Shown piece after piece: positions 57,945 through 64,000 of a stretch of 64,000 bases of DNA; within the stretch, counting starts at the first letter, position 1, and each line of letters begins with the position of its first letter. Source of the DNA: Streptomyces sp. SID12501. Lineage in GTDB: Bacteria > Actinomycetota > Actinomycetes > Streptomycetales > Streptomycetaceae. The notes beneath the pieces were generated by a model. That model saw only the letters and a list, made by a program, of their open reading frames with translations, had not been told where the DNA came from and made no database searches. The stretch covers positions 229,262 through 293,261 of the forward strand of contig NZ_JAAGLU010000009.1 of assembly GCF_010550245.1 (NCBI RefSeq). The letters are read 5' to 3'. The position numbers and the translations under genes were made by a program.

Positions 57945-58940
57945 ATGTCGAAGATCAAGCCCAGTAAGGGTGCCCCGTACGCGCGCATCCTGGGGGTGGG
58001 CGGGTACCGGCCGGTCCGGGTCGTGCCCAACGAGGTGATCCTGGAGACGATCGACTCGTCCGACGAGTGGATCCGCTCCCGCTCCGGCATCGAGACCCGG
58101 CACTGGGCCTCCCCCGAGGAGACCGTCGCCGCGATGTCCGTCGAGGCGTCCGGCAAGGCGATCGCCGACGCGGGGATCACCGCCCAGCAGATCGGCGGCG
58201 TGGTCGTCGCCACCGTCTCGCACTTCAAGCAGACCCCGGCCGTGGCCACCGAGATCGCCGACAAGCTCGGCACGAACAAGGCCGCCGCGTTCGACATCTC
58301 GGCCGGCTGCGCGGGCTTCGGCTACGGCCTGACGCTGGCCAAGGGCATGATCGTCGACGGTTCGGCGGAGTACGTCCTTGTCATCGGCGTCGAGCGGCTG
58401 TCCGACCTGACCGACCTGGAGGACCGGGCGACCGCCTTCCTCTTCGGTGACGGCGCGGGCGCGGTCGTCGTGGGCCCCTCCCAGGAACCGCACATCGGTC
58501 CGACCGTGTGGGGCTCCGAGGGTGACAAGTCGGACACGATCCGACAGACCGTACCGTGGAACGAGTACGACAGTTCCGGCAAGTTTCCTGCGATCACGCA
58601 GGAGGGCCAGGCGGTGTTCCGCTGGGCCGTGTTCGAGATGGCGAAGGTCGCCCAGCAGGCGCTGGACGCGGCCGGGATCACCCCGGACGACCTGGACGTC
58701 TTCATTCCCCACCAGGCCAACGAGCGGATCATCGACTCGATGGTGAAGACACTGAAACTGCCGGAGCACGTCACGGTCGCGCGCGACGTGCGCACCACCG
58801 GCAACACGTCGGCAGCCTCGATCCCGCTCGCGATGGAGCGGCTTCTGGCGACCGGCGAGGCGAAGAGCGGCGACACCGCGCTCGTCATCGGCTTCGGGGC
58901 GGGTCTCGTGTACGCCGCGACGGTCGTTACCCTCCCCTAG
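57945..58940 (+). CDS. fabH: 3-oxoacyl-ACP synthase III (KAS III)
   Basis: A 331-residue condensing enzyme that starts fatty-acid chains from acyl-CoA and malonyl-ACP, including branched starters in Streptomyces. Catalytic residues: Cys in DISAGCAGFGYG, His in FIPHQANERI, Asn in TTGNTSAAS. An AAAGGAG site precedes the ATG, 15 bases after fabD. Confidence 0.97.
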   Translation: MSKIKPSKGAPYARILGVGGYRPVRVVPNEVILETIDSSDEWIRSRSGIETRHWASPEETVAAMSVEASGKAIADAGITAQQIGGVVVATVSHFKQTPAVATEIADKLGTNKAAAFDISAGCAGFGYGLTLAKGMIVDGSAEYVLVIGVERLSDLTDLEDRATAFLFGDGAGAVVVGPSQEPHIGPTVWGSEGDKSDTIRQTVPWNEYDSSGKFPAITQEGQAVFRWAVFEMAKVAQQALDAAGITPDDLDVFIPHQANERIIDSMVKTLKLPEHVTVARDVRTTGNTSAASIPLAMERLLATGEAKSGDTALVIGFGAGLVYAATVVTLP

Positions 58941-59023
58941 GCACCTCGTCCCGGATCCTCGGACCCGGGACGGGGACAACTGCCAACCCTCTCTGGATAG
59001 ATACACAAGAAGGAGCGCCTGCC

Positions 59024-59272
59024 ATGGCCGCCACTCAGGAAGAGATCGTCGCCGGTCTCGCCGACATCGTGAACGAGATCGCCGGCATCCCGGTTGAGGA
59101 CGTCCAGCTGGACAAGTCCTTCACCGACGACCTGGACGTCGACTCGCTGTCCATGGTCGAGGTCGTCGTCGCCGCCGAAGAGCGCTTCGACGTCAAGATC
59201 CCCGACGAGGACGTCAAGAACCTCAAGACGGTGGGCGACGCCACCTCGTACATCCTCAAGAACCAGGCCTGA
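59024..59272 (+). CDS. acpP: Acyl carrier protein
   Basis: An 82-residue acidic helical protein. The phosphopantetheine serine is in DLDVDSLSMVE, near residue 41. It carries growing fatty acyl chains between FabD, FabH and FabF. The ATG follows AAGGAG well spaced. The gap after fabH is 83 bases. Confidence 0.97.
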   Translation: MAATQEEIVAGLADIVNEIAGIPVEDVQLDKSFTDDLDVDSLSMVEVVVAAEERFDVKIPDEDVKNLKTVGDATSYILKNQA

Positions 59273-59384
59273 CCGCCGGGGCCGGCCCTTCGGCCGGCCC
59301 CCCAGCCCCGCCACCCGGCGGTGGCGCCGTTCTCCCCGCCTGTGCGGGGGTTGTCCTCCCGTATCCGTTGGAGAAGGAATTCCC

Positions 59385-60656
59385 GTGAGCCCGACCAATC
59401 GCACCGTGGTCGTCACCGGTATCGGCGCAACCACACCGCTGGGTGGCGACGTGGCCTCTACCTGGGAGGGTCTGGTCGCCGGCAAGTCCGGTGTCCGTCC
59501 CCTGGAGCAGGAGTGGGCGGCCGAGCAGGCCGTCCGTATCGCCGCGCAGATCGCCGTTGAACCGTCCGAGATCATTCCGCGGCCCCAGGCCCGCCGCCTG
59601 GACCGGTCGGCACAGTTCGCGCTGATCGCCGCCAAGGAGGCGTGGGCCGACGCGGGCTTCACCGACCGGGCGGGCGAGGGCGAGGACCCGGCCGTCGACC
59701 CGGACCGGCTCGGTGCCGTCATCGCCTCGGGCATCGGCGGAGTCACGACGCTGCTCGACCAGTACGACGTGATGAAGGAGAAGGGCGTACGCCGCGTCTC
59801 CCCGCACACCGTCCCGATGCTGATGCCCAACAGCCCCTCCGCCAACGTGGGCCTGCTCGTCGGTGCCCGCGCAGGCGTGCACACCCCGGTCTCCGCCTGC
59901 GCGTCGGGCGCCGAGGCCATCGGCTACGCCATCGAGATGATCCGCACCGGCCGCGCCGACGTCGTGATCGCCGGTGGCACGGAGGCGGCCATCCACCCGC
60001 TGCCCATCGCCGCGTTCGGCAACATGATGGCGATGTCCAAGAACAACGACAACCCGCAGGGCGCGTCCCGCCCCTACGACACGGGCCGCGACGGCTTCGT
60101 GATGGGCGAGGGTTCCGGTGTGGTCGTCCTGGAGTCCGCCGAGCACGCCGCCGCGCGCGGTGCCCGTGTCTACGCGGAGGCGGTCGGCCAGGGCATCTCG
60201 GCCGACGCCCACGACATCGTGCAGCCGGAGCCGCAGGGGCGCGGTATCTCGGCGGCCCTGCGGAACCTGCTGGCCAACAATGACCTGGACCCCGCGGAGA
60301 TCGTGCACGTCAACGCGCACGCGACGTCGACGCCCGCGGGTGATGTGGCCGAACTCAAGGCGCTGCACAATGTGTTCGGCGCGGATGTCGACCACATGGC
60401 TGTGTCCGCGACGAAGTCGATGACCGGGCATCTGCTCGGTGGGGCCGGCGGTGTCGAGACGGTGGCGACGGTGCTCGCGCTGTACCACCGGGTCGCCCCG
60501 CCGACGATCAACCTCGAGAACCTCGACCCCGAGGCCGACGCGGACATCGTGCGTGGCGAGGCCCGCAAGCTGCCGGTCGAGGGCCGTATCGCCGCTCTCA
60601 ACGACTCGTTCGGGTTCGGTGGGCACAACGTGGTGCTGGCGTTCAGGTCGGCTTGA
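59385..60656 (+). CDS. fabF: 3-oxoacyl-ACP synthase II (KAS II)
   Basis: A 423-residue elongating condensing enzyme. Catalytic Cys in VSACASGAEAIG; His residues in HVNAHATSTPAGD and SMTGHLLGGAG. It extends acyl chains with malonyl-ACP. The GTG at 59385 follows GAGAAGGAA. As last gene in the operon it ends before a strong hairpin at 60683. Confidence 0.97.
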   Translation: MSPTNRTVVVTGIGATTPLGGDVASTWEGLVAGKSGVRPLEQEWAAEQAVRIAAQIAVEPSEIIPRPQARRLDRSAQFALIAAKEAWADAGFTDRAGEGEDPAVDPDRLGAVIASGIGGVTTLLDQYDVMKEKGVRRVSPHTVPMLMPNSPSANVGLLVGARAGVHTPVSACASGAEAIGYAIEMIRTGRADVVIAGGTEAAIHPLPIAAFGNMMAMSKNNDNPQGASRPYDTGRDGFVMGEGSGVVVLESAEHAAARGARVYAEAVGQGISADAHDIVQPEPQGRGISAALRNLLANNDLDPAEIVHVNAHATSTPAGDVAELKALHNVFGADVDHMAVSATKSMTGHLLGGAGGVETVATVLALYHRVAPPTINLENLDPEADADIVRGEARKLPVEGRIAALNDSFGFGGHNVVLAFRSA

Positions 60657-60682
60657 ACTCCCTCTGGTCCGTAGGTATTTCA

Positions 60683-60723
60683 GCGGCCCGTCTTCCGGCT
60701 TCGGCTCTTGGGAGACGGGCCGC
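60683..60723 (+). terminator. Rho-independent-type hairpin ending the fab operon
   Basis: GCGGCCCGTCTTCC at 60683-60696 pairs with GGAGACGGGCCGC at 60711-60723, allowing one mismatch or bulge, loop of about 14 bases. The next gene starts 17 bases beyond it. Confidence 0.7.
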
Positions 60724-60727
60724 GGCC

Positions 60728-60733
60728 TATTCT
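60728..60733 (+). promoter_or_regulatory. Candidate -10 element giving a leaderless transcript
   Basis: TATTCT fits the TAnnnT -10 consensus. It ends seven bases before the ATG at 60741, so transcription would begin at the start codon itself. There is no ribosome-binding site in that gap. A -35 would fall in the terminator loop and arm. Confidence 0.5.
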
Positions 60734-60740
60734 GGAACGT

Positions 60741-63305
60741 ATGGGCAAGGGGGGACGGCTTTCACTGGTTATCGCGTCCCAGTGCAAGAGCCTGGGGCTG
60801 GGTAGGCGGCTGAAGTCCCTCACGGACGCGGCCGTGGAGCTCGATGCGGTCCTGCGGCAGGGGCCGGGCGACTGCGCTGCGGCCTTGCCCCTGCTGAAGG
60901 GACCGCTGATCGATCCGAGCCGGGACGCGTTGGACGAAGCCCTGGTCGACACCTTCGAACGGGCCAACCGGGAGCGGGCGTCACTGGTTCTCGCCTATAT
61001 CGGCCATGGTCTGCGCGCCGATCGAGAGTACTACGTGCTGCCGAGCGACGCAGAGGAGGACCATGCTGCCCGGATCCCCCCTTATCCACTGGCATTTCGC
61101 ATCGCGCGCCTGTTGTCCGGGCGTCCCCTGCTCAAGGGCCTGGTGCTGCTCCTGGACACCTGTGAATCAGGGCAGGGCGTGGCGAACGCGGCGGGTGGCT
61201 GGGCCGTCCTCAACGACGAGGACATGAACCGGCGCTTCCAGGTACTCACGTCGTCCAGTCTGGAGCCCTCGTACGACTGCGCGTTCTCCCGTGAAGCCGC
61301 TCATGTCCTGCGAACCGGACTGGTCCGACACGGTCAACGGCTGTTCTGCCCCGATCTGCGTGACGCCTTGGTCATCCGCGGCTCCCTCCCTCACCAGCCC
61401 GTCTTCCTGGGTTTCGACGGCGGCGAGGGTGATTCCGAGCTCTGGCTCGCGCGCAACAGAGCGCCCTCGGCGCTGCGGGACGAACTGCGGAACTTCCAGC
61501 CGACCACCGATGTGGACGCGACCGTGGCAGCAACCACGCAGTACCCACTGACCGTGGTGCGGGCCCCGGCGGGCGCAGGCAAGACGACGTTGCTGGCGGC
61601 GCTGACGCGCCCAGAACTCGAAAGGGCCATCCCCCGGGGGTTCGTACAGGCTTTGCACGAACTGCAGCCGGCGGACACAGCCGAGTCCGTGTCGCGGGCG
61701 CTGATCCGGCAACTACGCGAGACCGTCCCGGGTTTCAAAGAAGCCTGTGCGGGGCTGCCGGAGTTGGAGCAGGGGCAACTACTCCGGGAGGCTCTGGAAC
61801 GACTCGGCTCGGACGTGCCCGTACGAATCGTCCTCGACGGCCTCGACCAGTTACGCGCCGATGCCCTGCCGGACATCCGCGACCTCGTGTCCCATCTCAT
61901 CTGGCTCCAGGACCAGCGAATGCCCGGTGTGCGAGCCTTGATCTCCACCCGCCCGGAGATCACTCCGCCCTGGCCGCAGTTCGTGCCCGTGGACCTCGTC
62001 GCGGCTCACCAGCACACGATGGAAGCCTATCTGGACCGGCGCGGGGTGCACGAGGACGCCCGCCCTCTCGTCATCGAACGCAGTGGGGGCAACTGGCTGG
62101 TCGGAACGTTGCTCGCCGACTGGCTGGTGGACGACTACGCACTCGAAGATCTCCCCACCGGCGTCAACGACACCTACACGAAGCGGCTACGCGGGATTCT
62201 CGGCGGGGAACCCTGGGAGGGCTCGGCCATCAAGGCTGTCCTGACTGTCCTGGCCGTCGCCAGCGGCACCCTCGGCATTCCGCAACGGCTACTCGGACAC
62301 GCGGCTGGGAAAGTACACCGCTCCGCCGACCAGAGTGCAGTGCTCACCGCCCTGGTCAGGCTCAACCCACTGATCGTCACCCACGTCCTGGACAGCGGGG
62401 AGAGCTCGTACGCACTGTTCCACCCCACGTTGCCGCAGTACCTTTCCGCGCGCAACGGGCGGCCTACGCAGGAATTCGACGTGGACACAAAGGCGGGCCA
62501 CAGGGCGGTCGCGGAAGCGCTGCGCGCACTCGCTCCACGCGGCATGGAGACCTCAGAAGATCCGCTGTACGACTACGCCGCCGAGGCAGAGGCCCTCCAT
62601 CTATGGGAGCAGAGCGACACACATGGGGTAGTGCAGTCGCTCATCGACCGAGTAGCCCGAGTGCCTCAGAGTAATCTCCAGCGCTGGTCCCACTGGCTGG
62701 AGCGCTTCGAACTCCGGCTGGCGCCCGACGACTTTCACGTGCTCACCGCGCGTGCCGGTGTCGCCAACTGGACCGACGCGTGCGGAGACTTCGACGGCGC
62801 GCTCACTCTCTTCGAGGAACTCGTCGACGATCTCAGAGGTGTGTTCGCGCCCGACCACCCCAATGCCGTCAGCTTCCTCGAGCTCCGCCGGGAGATCGCC
62901 GACTGGTTCGGCTTTCACGATCCCGCCATGGCACTTGGCCTCCACCAGGAACTCGTAACGGACTACACCAGGACCCTGGGCCCGTACTCCCCTGACACCC
63001 TCGCCATCCGCAACAACACTGCCTCCTGGACCAACAAGGCGGGCGACCCTGCCGCGGCATTGGATCTGTGGCACAAGCTCTTGGCCGACAGCGACGGCGC
63101 CCTGAGCTCCGGGCACGGCCTGCGCCTCACGATACGAAACGGCATCGCCATCTCCTTGGCCAGGACGGAGCGGATCGCTGCGGCCGTGGCTGCCTGGGGC
63201 ACGCTACTCGAGGATGTCGAGGGGCAGTTGGGGGCCGACAGTGACCTGGCGGGCCACATCCGTGCGAACATCGTCCGCACGCTGAGCCCTCTGGTTCCGA
63301 CGTGA
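60741..63305 (+). CDS. Caspase-like protease / STAND NTPase / TPR protein
   Basis: An 854-residue three-part protein. Residues 1-235: a caspase-like (Peptidase C14) fold, with His89 in LAYIGHGLR and Cys141 in LLLDTCESG as the catalytic dyad. About 255-600: a STAND/NACHT-type NTPase with Walker A APAGAGKTT (275-283) and Walker B VRIVLDGLDQL (361-371). About 670-850: helical tandem repeats of TPR type. Such proteins resemble NLR-type sensors in prokaryotic immunity and programmed cell death. ATG 60741 (MGKGGRLSLVIASQ) fits homologues better than an upstream TTG. Leu371 is a TTA codon. The gene faces the broken hydrolase gene. Confidence 0.82.
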   Translation: MGKGGRLSLVIASQCKSLGLGRRLKSLTDAAVELDAVLRQGPGDCAAALPLLKGPLIDPSRDALDEALVDTFERANRERASLVLAYIGHGLRADREYYVLPSDAEEDHAARIPPYPLAFRIARLLSGRPLLKGLVLLLDTCESGQGVANAAGGWAVLNDEDMNRRFQVLTSSSLEPSYDCAFSREAAHVLRTGLVRHGQRLFCPDLRDALVIRGSLPHQPVFLGFDGGEGDSELWLARNRAPSALRDELRNFQPTTDVDATVAATTQYPLTVVRAPAGAGKTTLLAALTRPELERAIPRGFVQALHELQPADTAESVSRALIRQLRETVPGFKEACAGLPELEQGQLLREALERLGSDVPVRIVLDGLDQLRADALPDIRDLVSHLIWLQDQRMPGVRALISTRPEITPPWPQFVPVDLVAAHQHTMEAYLDRRGVHEDARPLVIERSGGNWLVGTLLADWLVDDYALEDLPTGVNDTYTKRLRGILGGEPWEGSAIKAVLTVLAVASGTLGIPQRLLGHAAGKVHRSADQSAVLTALVRLNPLIVTHVLDSGESSYALFHPTLPQYLSARNGRPTQEFDVDTKAGHRAVAEALRALAPRGMETSEDPLYDYAAEAEALHLWEQSDTHGVVQSLIDRVARVPQSNLQRWSHWLERFELRLAPDDFHVLTARAGVANWTDACGDFDGALTLFEELVDDLRGVFAPDHPNAVSFLELRREIADWFGFHDPAMALGLHQELVTDYTRTLGPYSPDTLAIRNNTASWTNKAGDPAAALDLWHKLLADSDGALSSGHGLRLTIRNGIAISLARTERIAAAVAAWGTLLEDVEGQLGADSDLAGHIRANIVRTLSPLVPT

Positions 63306-63319
63306 TCCTGGAACCGGCC

Positions 63320-63889
63320 TCAGCGCCGAGCCAGTCCTGTCCGCACGGCCTCGCCCGTCTGTCGCTTCGTCAGATACGACTGAGCACTGTGCGGATCATC
63401 CTCACCGTTGTCCAGTGTCCAGTCCGACACCAGAACACCGCGCGGGTCGGCAAACCGCTTTCGAAGGTCGGGCTCCGCTGCGACCACGTCGTCCTTGTCC
63501 ACGAGATTGACCCAGCGCTGTACCTTCTTGGGGACCTCGTGATCGCCCTCCAGCCGGTCATAGACGATGCTGCGCAGGCCCAGCGGGGAGCCGAGGGTGA
63601 GCAGCAGGGGCAGTTCGCGGTCAAGGAGGAGCGCGGCTTCATAGGCCGCGACCGAGCCGAGGGAATGGCCGATGACAACCTTGGTGTCAGGTTCGATGAG
63701 GTCAGCGATCCGACTCTGCACCTCCCCGTACACATCGGGCTCGGTCATGTAGCGGGTGACCTGCACCAGCGAACGATTGACGAAGCGCTCGGCGAAGCCC
63801 ATCCCCTTGAGGCCGAACCAGCGCAGCCGGGTCAGGGCCTTGACCGCCGGACGGCCCATTGCTTTCCTGCCCTGTACTACAGCCTCAGA
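63320..63889 (-). pseudogene. 5'-truncated alpha/beta hydrolase gene
   Basis: The readable part (from about 63859, 179 residues) has VVIGHSLGSVAAYEA, the nucleophile elbow, LLTLGSPLGLRSIV, VNLVDKDDVVA with the acid residue, and DPHSAQSYL with the His. Similar Streptomyces proteins are around twice as long and begin with an HGIGQQ-type loop that should lie upstream. Here the frame hits an in-frame TGA at 63890-63892 and no hydrolase sequence follows. Insertion of the adjacent element probably removed the 5' half. Short translation from ATG 63859 is possible, but the product would lack the N-terminal half. Its convergent placement beside the caspase gene suggests it was part of that system. Confidence 0.65.
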
Positions 63890-64000
63890 TCATGTGACTT
63901 CTGATCGTTGCTGACGTTGTCTGGACATGCTGGTTGATGTGAGTCTTGAGCAAGTCGATGGCTGGGCCGAGGAGTTGGCGGCGCTCACGGAAGGGCTGGG
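63870..64000 (+). mobile_element. Left end of an insertion sequence (IS701-like), cut by the window edge
   Basis: After the hydrolase frame breaks at about 63873-63890, sequence unlike the neighbours leads to an ORF that starts at 63927 and resembles transposase N-termini. Terminal inverted repeats cannot be verified because the right end is outside the window. Confidence 0.5.
63927..64000 (+). CDS. Transposase, IS701-like, 5' fragment
   Basis: The first 24 codons are seen: MLVDVSLEQVDGWAEELAAL, continuing TEGLG. The WAEELAAL segment resembles the N-terminus of IS701-family transposases common in Streptomyces. No catalytic residues fall in the window, so the family call is tentative. Confidence 0.5.
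   Translation, partial: MLVDVSLEQVDGWAEELAALTEGL

Overview
The window reads as a chromosomal segment of a Streptomyces or very close actinomycete. GC is very high throughout, GTG starts are common, and ribosome-binding sites are purine-rich. TTA codons are rare: I found three in frame, all in specialised genes. The gene order aceE, then further downstream fasR-fabD-fabH-acpP-fabF, is characteristic of Streptomyces. All calls come from reading the sequence and from family knowledge; no database search was run.

Layout. 1-3.1 kb: the end of a squalene/phytoene synthase-like gene, then a two-gene unit with an ATGA overlap. The first gene encodes a small alpha-helical protein and the second a NACHT-type NTPase with membrane segments. 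Each carries one copy of a RHIM-like amyloid motif, at the C-terminus of the first protein and the N-terminus of the second. 3.1-33 kb: mostly housekeeping and accessory genes, including a GT87-PAP2 fusion, a phosphodiesterase, an O-methyltransferase, a DHA2 exporter, a Gdt1-type transporter behind a yybP-ykoY manganese riboswitch, secreted enzymes (HNH nuclease, PhoD-like phosphatase, GH27 alpha-galactosidase, amidase, polysaccharide deacetylase), a Ser/Thr kinase, tRNA-Val(UAC), and a class A PBP whose transpeptidase motifs are degenerate.

33.7-43.3 kb: a tellurium/Ter stress block. It holds a HAD phosphatase, a fused PRTase-StiP-PELOTA protein, an HpcH/HpaI aldolase, three TerD proteins, a TerA-like protein and a DUF475/TerC-like membrane protein. 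43.4-47.7 kb: a BCP/AhpE peroxiredoxin, a DUF3052 protein and the pyruvate dehydrogenase E1 gene aceE. 47.8-55.6 kb: an ion channel, a DUF1023 hydrolase, a MerR-aldo/keto reductase pair with a textbook MerR promoter, acetyltransferase, serine hydrolase and pirin genes. 55.7-60.7 kb: fasR and the fatty-acid synthase operon fabD-fabH-acpP-fabF, closed by a strong terminator.

60.7-64 kb: immediately after that terminator, apparently from a leaderless promoter, lies a caspase-like/STAND NTPase/TPR gene. It faces an alpha/beta-hydrolase gene whose 5' half has been lost at what appears to be the left end of an IS701-like insertion sequence.

The most notable theme is two NLR-like (NTPase plus death-type signalling) systems at opposite ends of the window, one using RHIM-like amyloid motifs and the other a caspase-like protease domain. 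Both NTPase genes contain one TTA codon, which would tie their translation to the developmental tRNA bldA. Other highlights are the Mn riboswitch, the degenerate PBP, the fused Ter enzyme and the MerR dyad.
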